The notes below the pieces were generated by a model. The model was not told the origin of the DNA, made no database searches, and worked only from the letters and a program-made list of their open reading frames with translations. From an uncultured Bacillota bacterium (GTDB lineage Bacteria; Bacillota; Dehalobacteriia; UBA4068; UBA4997): DNA of 15,418 nucleotides. How positions within the stretch are numbered: position 1 is the first letter of the stretch; every line of letters starts with the position of its first letter. The position numbers and the translations under genes were made by a program. The DNA is taken from positions 1 through 15,418 of the forward strand of contig CAQWMM010000042.1 in the NCBI GenBank assembly GCA_948907985.1, in the 5' to 3' direction. Of the stretch, positions 6,570 to 14,120 are shown piece by piece.

Positions 6570-7718
6570 TTATTCCTCACTTGTTTCTTCGGGATTAAAT
6601 GCTGAATTATCTTCAGTTTCAGCTTCAGCCTCATCATCCTCGGTTCCAAAAGAGATCCGATTGGAGTTGACGGAAAGCTCCCGCACTTTTGCCTCTATCT
6701 CGGCAAAAATTTCAGGATTGTTATTCAGATATTTTTTAGCATTCTCCCGGCCCTGGCCAATTTTTTCATCCTTATAAGAGAACCAGGAACCGCTCTTTTT
6801 AATAACGTCCAAATTAACGCCCAAATCCAACAGCGAGCCGGCCTGTGAAATGCCCTCGCCGAAAACAATATCAAATTCCGCAATCTTAAAAGGCGGCGCC
6901 ACCTTGTTCTTCACAACCTTAGCCTTGGTGCGGTTACCCACTAAATCGGAACCCTGTTTCAGGGTTTCCGTTCTTCTAATGTCAATGCGCACAGTCGCGT
7001 AATACTTCAAAGCCCGGCCTCCGGCGGTGGTTTCCGGGTTGCCAAACATCACGCCGATTTTTACCCGCAGTTGATTGATAAACACAATGGCCGTACGGCT
7101 TTTGTTAACCGCTCCGGTCAGCTTGCGCAACGCCTGGCTCATCAATCTGGCCTGCAAGCCGACATGGGCGTCGCCCATCTCGCCCTCCAGTTCCGCCCGG
7201 GGCACCAAAGCGGCCACCGAATCCACCACCACCACATCAACCGCGCCGCTGCGCACCAATGCTTCGGCAATTTCCAAAGCCTGCTCGCCGCTGTCCGGCT
7301 GTGAAACCAGCAGCTCGTCCAAATCAACGCCCAGATTGCTGGCATAAACCGGGTCCAGGGCGTGCTCCGCGTCAATAAACGCCGCAATGCCGCCCATCTT
7401 TTGCGCCTCGGCGGCAATATGCAGGGCCAAAGTTGTTTTACCGGAGGATTCCGGCCCATATATCTCAATAATTCGCCCACGCGGAATACCGCCCACGCCC
7501 AAAGCAATATCCAGCGGCAGACAGCCGGTGGGAATAACGTCAACCATTTGCCGGGCCGACGAACCCAATTTCATCACCGAGCCTTTGCCGAAACTTTTCT
7601 CAATCTGTTTCAGGGCCGCGTCTAAAGCTGTGGCTTTATCGTTGCTGTTTTTATCCGCAGTTTTATTATTTTTCTCCGCTGCCTTATTACTTTTTTCTGC
7701 CGTTTTTTCAGATGCCAT
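6570..7718 (-). CDS. recA: DNA recombination protein RecA
   Basis: ATP-dependent strand-exchange protein for homologous recombination and activation of the SOS response; 382 residues. Walker A GPESSGKT is at 88-95, the Walker B strand VVVVDSVAAL at 162-171, the DNA-binding loop region FGNPETTAGGRALK at 225-238, and a strongly acidic tail lies after 359. The usual RecA start (ALDAALKQIEKSFGKGS) begins only at residue 31: it is preceded by an unusual Lys/Asn/Ala-rich, low-complexity stretch (about 4-29) with repeats such as KSNKAAEK and KNNKTADK. The ATG at 7718 has GGAGGA at a suitable distance, so the extension is probably translated. It lies 14 bases after the carbonic-anhydrase-like gene, with no room for a separate promoter, and no GAAC-N4-GTTC LexA site is visible in that gap. 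A strong terminator follows. Confidence 0.98.
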   Translation of the reverse strand: MASEKTAEKSNKAAEKNNKTADKNSNDKATALDAALKQIEKSFGKGSVMKLGSSARQMVDVIPTGCLPLDIALGVGGIPRGRIIEIYGPESSGKTTLALHIAAEAQKMGGIAAFIDAEHALDPVYASNLGVDLDELLVSQPDSGEQALEIAEALVRSGAVDVVVVDSVAALVPRAELEGEMGDAHVGLQARLMSQALRKLTGAVNKSRTAIVFINQLRVKIGVMFGNPETTAGGRALKYYATVRIDIRRTETLKQGSDLVGNRTKAKVVKNKVAPPFKIAEFDIVFGEGISQAGSLLDLGVNLDVIKKSGSWFSYKDEKIGQGRENAKKYLNNNPEIFAEIEAKVRELSVNSNRISFGTEDDEAEAETEDNSAFNPEETSEE

Positions 7719-7732
7719 AATCTATCCTCCGC

Positions 7733-8314
7733 TTATAAATATTTTTTGTATTCTTCAGCAGTTTCAATCGGAATTTTTGGCTCGTCCAGCAAATACTTTT
7801 CACCGCCCTCAATATATTGAGTAGCCAAGTTCCAATAACGGCGCGCATGTTTAATCCGCGCCTGCTCGTCGTTTTCAGTCATGGTTGCCATAACCTTACC
7901 GGGAATCCCCATAACCTTAGAATACGGCGGAATAACCTTGCCCGGCGCCACCACCGCCCCGGCCCCGACAATCGAACCGTGGCCGATAATTGCGCCGTCC
8001 AGAACCGTCGCCCCCATACCAATCAGGCAGTTATCCTCAATAATGCAGGCATGCACAATCGCCCCATGCCCAATGGTTACATGGTCGCCAATAATTGTGG
8101 GGCAAGGCTGCGCCGCCACATGCACCACCGCATTATCCTGCACATTGCTGAACTTGCCCATTTTAATATAATTTACATCACCGCGCAGGGTAGCGTTTGG
8201 CCAAACGCTGGTTCCCTCGCCCAACTCTACCATACCCATAACCACAGCCGAATCCGCAATATAGCTTTTAGGATCAATTTTTGGAAAATGTTCCAGATAT
8301 TTTTCGATTGCCAT
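7733..8314 (-). CDS. Gamma-class carbonic anhydrase family protein (YrdA/CaiE/PaaY-like)
   Basis: Predicted left-handed beta-helix protein of 193 residues, built from hexapeptide repeats (for example IGDHVTIGHGAIVHA, IGMGATVLDGAI, VGAGAVVAPG). The three metal-ligand histidines of the gamma class appear as H65 (AVVHV), H83 (IGHGA) and H88 (IVHAC), with the 5-residue spacing between the last two seen in the family. Such trimers bind Zn or Fe; some hydrate CO2, but many YrdA/PaaY-type members have other or unproven activities, so catalysis is not assured. The ATG at 8314 has AGGAGA 6 bases upstream. It is 29 bases after the hepT-like gene and 14 before recA, so it is co-transcribed with both. 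Nothing in the sequence shows a functional link to either. Confidence 0.88.
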   Translation of the reverse strand: MAIEKYLEHFPKIDPKSYIADSAVVMGMVELGEGTSVWPNATLRGDVNYIKMGKFSNVQDNAVVHVAAQPCPTIIGDHVTIGHGAIVHACIIEDNCLIGMGATVLDGAIIGHGSIVGAGAVVAPGKVIPPYSKVMGIPGKVMATMTENDEQARIKHARRYWNLATQYIEGGEKYLLDEPKIPIETAEEYKKYL

Positions 8315-8343
8315 TTTTATTCTCCTATTTTAAACTGTTTTAT

Positions 8344-9405
8344 TTATTTTGTCGTGGTTAACAAATTGATATGCCGCCGAAAACCGGTCAACACATCAGT
8401 CAAAGCCCTTTTTTCCTTGCTTTCCGGCCAAAGCTGCTGCTCCTGCTCGCATTTTTGCAAAAAGCGGCCCGCCGTTTTGCCGGCATAAGCCAGTCCGCCG
8501 CTTTGCCGTACCAAGTTTAAGGCTTCCGGCAGAACCTGATAATCCTTTTGGCGCAAGCAGTCAATCAGTTCCGGCAGCTTCCCCAGGCCGGCGTTATTTT
8601 TTTGGCGCAAAGCATAAAGCACGGCCAATGATAAATTGCCCTGCCGCAGATCATTACCGGTCGGCTTGCCAATATCCGTTTCGTCTGCCGCCAAATCGAG
8701 CAAATCATCTATAATTTGAAAGGCCATACCCAAATTATAGCCCCAACGCCACAAAGAGTCAACCCTCCGCTTATCAGCGCCGGCTAAAAGTGCGCCGCAC
8801 TCGCAGCTGCCGGCAAAAAGCAGGGCGGTTTTGCAGCGAATCCGCCGAAAATAATCCCAATAACTTTGATTTTGACGAAAAAAATCGCGCTCCTGCCTTA
8901 ACTCGCCCAAACACATTTGCAAAACCGTACGGTTCAGACTCAAATTCAGGCGTTCATCCTGATAAACGGCAATCAATTCCATCGCCCGGCCAATCAGATA
9001 ATCTCCCACATAAAGCGCGGCAGCGTCGCCATGCACATAGCTAACAGTTGGTTTACCGCGCCGCAGTCTGGCATTATCAATAATATCGTCATGCACCAGG
9101 CTGCCGGTATGAATCAGTTCTAAAGCGGCCAGCAGCGGCAGCAAATCGTCCAGCGCCGCGCCCCAAAGACGAGCGGATAAATAGGCTAAAGCCGGGCGCA
9201 GACGCTTGCCGCCGGCCTCGATCAGCCCCAAAGCCGCCGCTTGCAGCATTGCGTCATCCGAGGTAATGCTTTCGCGCAGATAATCCTCCAAATAGGTCAG
9301 CTCCGCTTTAACCACCGTCTGCCATTTTTGTTCCAGCTTTTGCAATTTGCCCTTGCCGGCGCCCGGTGTATTTATTTTTTTATTTAACAGCTTGCTCATA
9401 TTCAT
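8344..9405 (-). CDS. hepT: Polyprenyl diphosphate synthase, catalytic subunit (HepT-like)
   Basis: Trans-prenyltransferase of up to 353 residues that condenses IPP onto an allylic diphosphate to make a long prenyl chain, typically for menaquinone. Seen: GGKRLRP at 65-71, the first Asp-rich motif DDIID at 106-110 in LVHDDIIDNARLRRGKPT, GDYLIGRAMEL at about 134, and the second Asp-rich motif DDLLD at 233-237 followed by GKPTGNDLRQGN. The residues 4 and 5 before the first motif are small (Ser, Gly), which in this family favours long products rather than C15/C20. The frame overlaps the end of the HepS-like gene by 26 bases. A second ATG at 9399 (overlap 20) has GGCGGG at better spacing and may be the real start. 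Product length (C30-C40) is inferred; heptaprenyl is a guess from the adjacent HepS-like partner. Confidence 0.9.
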   Translation of the reverse strand: MNMSKLLNKKINTPGAGKGKLQKLEQKWQTVVKAELTYLEDYLRESITSDDAMLQAAALGLIEAGGKRLRPALAYLSARLWGAALDDLLPLLAALELIHTGSLVHDDIIDNARLRRGKPTVSYVHGDAAALYVGDYLIGRAMELIAVYQDERLNLSLNRTVLQMCLGELRQERDFFRQNQSYWDYFRRIRCKTALLFAGSCECGALLAGADKRRVDSLWRWGYNLGMAFQIIDDLLDLAADETDIGKPTGNDLRQGNLSLAVLYALRQKNNAGLGKLPELIDCLRQKDYQVLPEALNLVRQSGGLAYAGKTAGRFLQKCEQEQQLWPESKEKRALTDVLTGFRRHINLLTTTK

Positions 9406-10177
9406 CCCGCCGATAACTTCTACAAGCGGCCATCTTGGCCAGAATATTAGTTTGAGCGGCAGCCTGCAATTTAAGCGGCAAAGACTGCAAAATCTGCCCA
9501 GCTTTCGCCAACGCTTCCGCCGGATTGCCGGAATCTAACAAAATCCCCTGCGCCAACCCCACATAAAAACCAAATTCCGTCCAGGCCTGCCGCGCATTTT
9601 CCGACCAGTCGAGTTCGGCCAGCGACATTTCCGCAACCAGAGCCATGCCTTCCGCCTGCTCCTTATGTAAATTAGCCAGTTTTTCCGCTTCGGTAACATA
9701 GGGGCGCGCCGGCCAGCGCAAACGTGCCAGCCGAGCTTCGGAACGGCGGCAAATCGTCCGCCCGATCCGTGCCAGCCATTGATTATAACCGCTCTCGGCC
9801 ACCCTCATTGCCGCTAAGGTATAGAGATAATCGCCTACTAAAATAGCCCGGCTGGGAGCCGTCAGAACAGCAGAATCAGCGGTTTCCGGCTTTTTCCCCG
9901 CCGCACACAGATCATGCACCCGGCTGGCTAAAAAACTAAGCTCCATAGCCAAAGCCAGATTGCGGATTTTGGCGGCGGCCGGTCGTGGCAAACCGTCGTT
10001 ATCAGCGCATACGCTGGGCAGCAAAATCAGCGTCGGCACCAACTCCCGGTTCAGCCAATCTGCCGGCGGCTGATATTCAGCGGCCAGCAGCCCGGCATAA
10101 GGGCGAAAATTTCGATGCAAAAGGCCCCGCACCTGCAAAAGTTCTGCCTGCAAGCAGCCGTTTACTTGATGCTGCAT
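9380..10177 (-). CDS. hepS: HepS-like non-catalytic subunit of polyprenyl diphosphate synthase
   Basis: Protein of 265 residues, mostly alpha-helical by composition. Its middle aligns by eye with the all-alpha prenyl synthase fold: AMELSFLASRVHDLCAAG (77-94) matches ALELIHTGSLVHDDIIDN of the neighbouring catalytic protein, and RAILVGDYLYTLAAMRVAE (110-128) matches its GDYLIGRAMEL segment. The Asp-rich motif is destroyed (DDIID becomes DLCAA), and no DDxxD second motif is present (only GLAQGILLDSGN near 207-218), so it should not catalyse chain extension. Bacillus HepS, component I of heptaprenyl diphosphate synthase, has the same pattern, with HD kept and a VLxGDY segment. HepS works as an obligate partner of HepT, and here the two genes overlap. 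The start ATG at 10177 lies within the proS end (16-base overlap), with GGCGGAA about 8 bases upstream. A more divergent pseudo-prenyltransferase is the alternative. Confidence 0.68.
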   Translation of the reverse strand: MQHQVNGCLQAELLQVRGLLHRNFRPYAGLLAAEYQPPADWLNRELVPTLILLPSVCADNDGLPRPAAAKIRNLALAMELSFLASRVHDLCAAGKKPETADSAVLTAPSRAILVGDYLYTLAAMRVAESGYNQWLARIGRTICRRSEARLARLRWPARPYVTEAEKLANLHKEQAEGMALVAEMSLAELDWSENARQAWTEFGFYVGLAQGILLDSGNPAEALAKAGQILQSLPLKLQAAAQTNILAKMAACRSYRRDEYEQAVK

Positions 10178-11886
10178 TTTGCAATTTCCGCCGCAACAAA
10201 AGCCTGTAACCAGCTTTTAATTTCTGTAACCGCAATTTCCTGCATTTCTCCGGTTGAACGCAGTTTAACTTCCACATTGCCGCGCGCCAGCGCTTTAGCG
10301 CCAACGGTAATGCGTACCGGATAACCAATCAGATCCGCGTCCTTAAATTTAACGCCGGCGCGTTCCTGCCGGTCGTCCAGAACCACCTCCAGGCCGGCTG
10401 CCGTCAGTTCTGCATAAAGCTGCTCCGAAGTGTTAACCAACGTTTCTTCCCGGTCGTTCACCGGGATAATCACCGCCTGATAAGGAGCCACCGGCATGGG
10501 CCAGATAATACCGTCGCCGTCGTGGCTCTGCTCAATAACCGCGGCCAGGGTACGCCCAACGCCAATGCCGTAGCAGCCCATCACTACCGGCCGCTCGTGG
10601 CCGTCTTCCGCTGCATAATTAACGTGCAGCGAATCGCTGTATTTAGTATGCAGCTTAAAAATCTGACCGACTTCAATACCCCGGGCCAGCTTAACATGGC
10701 CGCCGCAATGCGGGCATTGCTCGCCCTCTTCCAGATAACGCAGATCGGCCACCTGATCAATGCGAAAATCCCCCCGCTGATAATTTACATTCAGCAAATG
10801 GCGCTCGCCGTCATTCGCACCTACCACCACATTATAAAGCAACGGTACTTCGGCGTCGGCATAAATTTTAATATTCTCCACGCCAACCGGCCCCAGATAG
10901 CCAACTTTTTGGCCACCGGTTTCCAGGCTGGCGTTATCAGCCAATTCCAGCTCATTGCAGCCCAACAGTCCCTGTAGCTTAATTTCGTTAATCCGCCTGT
11001 CGCCGCGCACCAATACAATCACCAGCTGACCATCCGCCTTATAATACATCGTTTTAACAATCCTGCTGGTCGGCACCTGCAAAAACGTTGCCACATCCTC
11101 CACCGTACCGCAGTTTGGAGTGTCAACCTTTTCAACCGGCAGCATTTCTTCCACAGGTACCGGCAGTGGCTCCCGCCCGGCAATTTCATCGGTGGCCGCC
11201 CAATCGCAGGTATCACAATATAAAATCGCGCTCTCGCCCGCCTCGGCCAGGGCCATAAACTCATGGCTGCCCTTGCCGCCAATCGCGCCGCTATCGGCCT
11301 CCACCGGGCGGAAGTTTAAACCACAGCGCGTAAACACCCGGCTATAAGCGTCATACATCAGATTATAGCTTTTATCCAAACCGGCCTCGTCCAAATCAAA
11401 GGAATACAAATCCTTCATAATAAACTCGCGGCTGCGCATTAAACCAAAGCGCGGCCGGCGCTCATCCCGGTACTTGGTTTGAATCTGATACCAAAGCTGC
11501 GGCAACTGTTTATAAGAGCGAACGTCATTGCGAAAAATCATGCTAATCATTTCCTCATGCGTCGGCCCCAGACAAAAATCCCGGCCATTGCGGTCTTTCA
11601 CCCGCCAAAGCTCCGCGCCGTAAACGTTCCAACGGCCGCTTTCCTGCCAGATCTCCGCCGGCTGCACCGCCGGCATCAAAATTTCCTGTCCGCCTTTGGC
11701 GTTCATTTCCTGTCTGATAATCTCTTCAATTTTGCGAATAGAACGCCAGGCCAAAGGCAGATAAGTATAAACGCCAGAAGCCGCTTTGCGCATCATACCA
11801 GCGCGCAGCATCAGCTTATGGCTGATAATTTCCGCATCCGCCGGCACTTCGCGTAAAGTCGGCGCAAACATACTGCTTGCTCTCAT
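10162..11886 (-). CDS. proS: Prolyl-tRNA synthetase, bacterial type with editing insertion
   Basis: Class II aminoacyl-tRNA synthetase charging tRNA-Pro; 574 residues, the usual bacterial length. Motif 2 region is at about 140-159 (RDERRPRFGLMRSREFIMKD), preceded by GPTHEE at 107-112; motif 3 GCYGIGVGRTLAAVIEQ is at about 438-454. Between them the INS editing domain spans about 230-385, with the conserved Lys in RIVKTM at about 278 and GDRRINEIKL near 295. The C-terminal anticodon-binding domain covers about 468-565. CDTC (224-227) and CPHC (391-394) flank the insertion. The ATG at 11886 shares one base with the ispG stop (TAATG), with GAGGATGA upstream, which suggests translational coupling. 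The order dxr-rseP-ispG-proS is common in Bacillota, where polC often follows; here hepS/hepT follow instead. Confidence 0.98.
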   Translation of the reverse strand: MRASSMFAPTLREVPADAEIISHKLMLRAGMMRKAASGVYTYLPLAWRSIRKIEEIIRQEMNAKGGQEILMPAVQPAEIWQESGRWNVYGAELWRVKDRNGRDFCLGPTHEEMISMIFRNDVRSYKQLPQLWYQIQTKYRDERRPRFGLMRSREFIMKDLYSFDLDEAGLDKSYNLMYDAYSRVFTRCGLNFRPVEADSGAIGGKGSHEFMALAEAGESAILYCDTCDWAATDEIAGREPLPVPVEEMLPVEKVDTPNCGTVEDVATFLQVPTSRIVKTMYYKADGQLVIVLVRGDRRINEIKLQGLLGCNELELADNASLETGGQKVGYLGPVGVENIKIYADAEVPLLYNVVVGANDGERHLLNVNYQRGDFRIDQVADLRYLEEGEQCPHCGGHVKLARGIEVGQIFKLHTKYSDSLHVNYAAEDGHERPVVMGCYGIGVGRTLAAVIEQSHDGDGIIWPMPVAPYQAVIIPVNDREETLVNTSEQLYAELTAAGLEVVLDDRQERAGVKFKDADLIGYPVRITVGAKALARGNVEVKLRSTGEMQEIAVTEIKSWLQAFVAAEIAKCSIK

Positions 11887-12980
11887 TAATTCTCATCCTC
11901 CAAATCTTTTATATAAACTTTTAACAATTTCATAAACTCATCCACCAGCCGCTCTGCCGGATATTTGCCCACAGTCTTTCCTTTAACAAACAAAGCGCCT
12001 TCTCCATTGCCGCCGGCCAGTCCAAGATCCGCCTCCCGGGCCTCGCCCGGGCCGTTCACCACACAGCCCATAATCGCCAGTTTCAGCGGTTTGGACAATT
12101 TATTTTCCAAATCCAGCGCCTCCACCCGCCGCTCAATCTCATCAGCAATCGCGGGCAGGTCAATCCTGGTTCGCCCGCAGGTTGGGCAGACAATATACTC
12201 CACACCCTCCCGGTACAAATCCAAACTGCGCAAAATCTCTTTAGCCACAAATATCTCCTGCACCGGATCGCCGCTTAAGGATACCCGCAGAGTATCGCCC
12301 AGGCCCTGCGCCAACAGCGCGCCTATACCCACCGCCGATTTGATACTGCCGCGGCGCGGGGTTCCGGCCTCGGTTACGCCGATATGTAAAGGATAATCCA
12401 CCCGCTCGGCCAGCTGACGGTAGGCCTCCAGCATCAGCGGTACATTGGAGGCCTTTAGCGAAACCACAATATCAAAGAAGTTTTCAGCTTCCAGCTGGGC
12501 AATTTCACTTAAGGCGCTTTCCACCAGCGCCGCCGCCTGCACGCCGCCATAGCGCGCCAGAACCTCTTTGGATAAGGAACCGCTGTTTACCCCAACCCGA
12601 ATAGGCACTCCGGCCTCCTTAGCAGCTCTGGCCACCTGCCGCACGTTTTCCGCACCGCCGATATTGCCGGGATTCAGGCGCAGACCGGCAATTCCGGCAT
12701 CGAGCGCAGCCAAAGCCAAACGATAATCAAAATGAATGTCGGCAATCAGCGGCGCCGGGCTGGCGGCAGTAAGTTCCGGCAGCGCCGCTGCCGCCGCTTC
12801 ATCCGGTACTGTTACCCGCACAAGCTGGCAGCCCGCCCGCGCCAACTCTTCAATCTGGCGCAGCGTAGCCGGCACGTCCGCCGTATCAGTGTTAGTCATG
12901 GATTGGATCGCCACCGGCGCACCACCGCCAATCGGCACGTTGCCCACCATAACCTGTTTAGTTTTTTTGCGTTCTATCAT
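11886..12980 (-). CDS. ispG: 4-hydroxy-3-methylbut-2-enyl diphosphate synthase IspG (GcpE)
   Basis: Penultimate MEP-pathway enzyme: reductively converts methylerythritol cyclodiphosphate to HMBPP through a [4Fe-4S] cluster. It has 364 residues. The N-terminal TIM-barrel part shows VGNVPIGGGAPVAIQSMTNTDT at about 12-33, and LRLNPGNIGG at about 100-109 and RVGVNSGSL at about 128-136. The C-terminal cluster domain shows CPTCGR (C265, C268) and MGCVVNGPGEA (C306, E313), which are the three cluster ligands and the catalytic Glu of the family. The start ATG at 12980 matches the family N-terminus but has only a weak ribosome binding site in an AT-rich leader. It lies 43 bases after rseP and overlaps proS by one base. 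Confidence 0.98.
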   Translation of the reverse strand: MIERKKTKQVMVGNVPIGGGAPVAIQSMTNTDTADVPATLRQIEELARAGCQLVRVTVPDEAAAAALPELTAASPAPLIADIHFDYRLALAALDAGIAGLRLNPGNIGGAENVRQVARAAKEAGVPIRVGVNSGSLSKEVLARYGGVQAAALVESALSEIAQLEAENFFDIVVSLKASNVPLMLEAYRQLAERVDYPLHIGVTEAGTPRRGSIKSAVGIGALLAQGLGDTLRVSLSGDPVQEIFVAKEILRSLDLYREGVEYIVCPTCGRTRIDLPAIADEIERRVEALDLENKLSKPLKLAIMGCVVNGPGEAREADLGLAGGNGEGALFVKGKTVGKYPAERLVDEFMKLLKVYIKDLEDEN

Positions 12981-13023
12981 ATTATATTTAACACCAAATT
13001 TTATCTTAAATTCTTTCTAAGTC

Positions 13024-14031
13024 TTATTTCAGCAATCTTTCTATATCGCAATAGGTTACCACCAACATCAGAGTCATCAGCAAAACGAAACCAACAAAGT
13101 TTACCATGGCCTCTTTATCGCGGTCAATCGGCTTGCGGCGAATCCCCTCTATCAGCAAAAAGACCAGACGTGAGCCGTCCAGCGCCGGAATTGGCAGCAA
13201 ATTCATCACACCCAAATTAACGCTTAAAACGCCAGCGAACAAAAACAGATACATCAAACCAACGTCGGCATATTCGCCCACCATAGAAACCATACCAACA
13301 GGGCCGGCCACCTCAACCGCCATCGCGCCGGAGATCATCTGCCAAAGCGAGGTTAAAACCAAAACGGTAAACTCCACGGTTGTGGCAAAGCCCCTTTTAA
13401 TGGAACCTAAAACATCAGCCCGCGCCACACCCTGGGTTATGCCCAAAACCGGCTGTCCGGATTCATTGGCCGCCAAAACTGCCGAAGCGCTGAAAAATTC
13501 GCCGCCGCGCTGCCAGCCAATTTCCACCTGCTGGCCAACCTGGGCATTTTGCATAAAAGCGCTGATTTCATCCCAGTTGTCAACCGGCTTATCATCCAAA
13601 GCCACCAACACATCGCCAGGCTGCAAACCGGCCGCCGCCGCCGGATAACCGTCATAAACGCTGCCAATCAAGCCGTTAGAAGCCGGAGAACCAAAATACA
13701 TAAAAGCGATCATAAAAAACACAATGGCAAAGATAAAATTCATCGCCGGCCCGGCAAAAGTAACCGCCATCCTGGCCAAAACACCCTTATTACAGAAGGC
13801 GCGCTCATTATCGCTTTCTTCCTCTTCTCCCACCATTTTCACAAACCCGCCAATCGGCAAAGCGCGAATTGAATAAATAGTTTCTCCCTTGCCCCAGCTA
13901 AACAGCTTTGGCCCCATGCCTATGGCAAACTCTTCCACATAAATACCGTTCAGCTTGGCAACCGCGAAATGGCCGAACTCATGCACCAGAACCAAAACAC
14001 ATAAAATAATCAATGTATAGACAATGCTCAT
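13024..14031 (-). CDS. rseP: Site-2 intramembrane metalloprotease RseP/RasP family
   Basis: Membrane zinc protease that cleaves transmembrane segments, for example of anti-sigma factors and signal peptide remnants. With the start at 14031 it has 335 residues. The first membrane helix holds HEFGH (H17, E18, H21). A second conserved membrane region follows FAGPAMNF near 93-100. One PDZ domain lies at about 118-200 (AAGLQPGDVLVALDDKPV). The C-terminal part has NLLPIPALDGSR, with the third metal ligand Asp at about 285, and final membrane helices. The frame is open to 14061, but AAGAGGAGG stands 6 bases before the ATG at 14031, so that start is clearly better. It sits between dxr and ispG, a conserved placement in Bacillota. 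The family usually has one PDZ in Gram-positives, as here. Confidence 0.96.
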   Translation of the reverse strand: MSIVYTLIILCVLVLVHEFGHFAVAKLNGIYVEEFAIGMGPKLFSWGKGETIYSIRALPIGGFVKMVGEEEESDNERAFCNKGVLARMAVTFAGPAMNFIFAIVFFMIAFMYFGSPASNGLIGSVYDGYPAAAAGLQPGDVLVALDDKPVDNWDEISAFMQNAQVGQQVEIGWQRGGEFFSASAVLAANESGQPVLGITQGVARADVLGSIKRGFATTVEFTVLVLTSLWQMISGAMAVEVAGPVGMVSMVGEYADVGLMYLFLFAGVLSVNLGVMNLLPIPALDGSRLVFLLIEGIRRKPIDRDKEAMVNFVGFVLLMTLMLVVTYCDIERLLK

Positions 14032-14037
14032 GCAAAA

Positions 14038-14043
14038 CCTCCT
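14038..14043 (-). promoter_or_regulatory. Ribosome binding site deciding the rseP start
   Basis: AGGAGG, part of AAGAGGAGG, is placed 6 bases before the ATG at 14031. A longer frame from 14061 would translate through it and would add ten residues (MYMCIKRRFC) not typical of the family. Confidence 0.85.
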
Positions 14044-14120
14044 CTTTATACACATATACAATTAATATCTATTTATTATATAAGATTTTCTGCAAATTTT
14101 AAATAGCTAAACCGATTTTT

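Noticed and set aside
11887..12980. T-box or other riboswitch ahead of proS
   Set aside because: proS overlaps ispG by one base, so there is no leader in which such an RNA could lie.
13024..14061. Longer rseP start at 14061
   Set aside because: A textbook AGGAGG 6 bases before the ATG at 14031 lies inside the extension, and the added residues do not fit the family.
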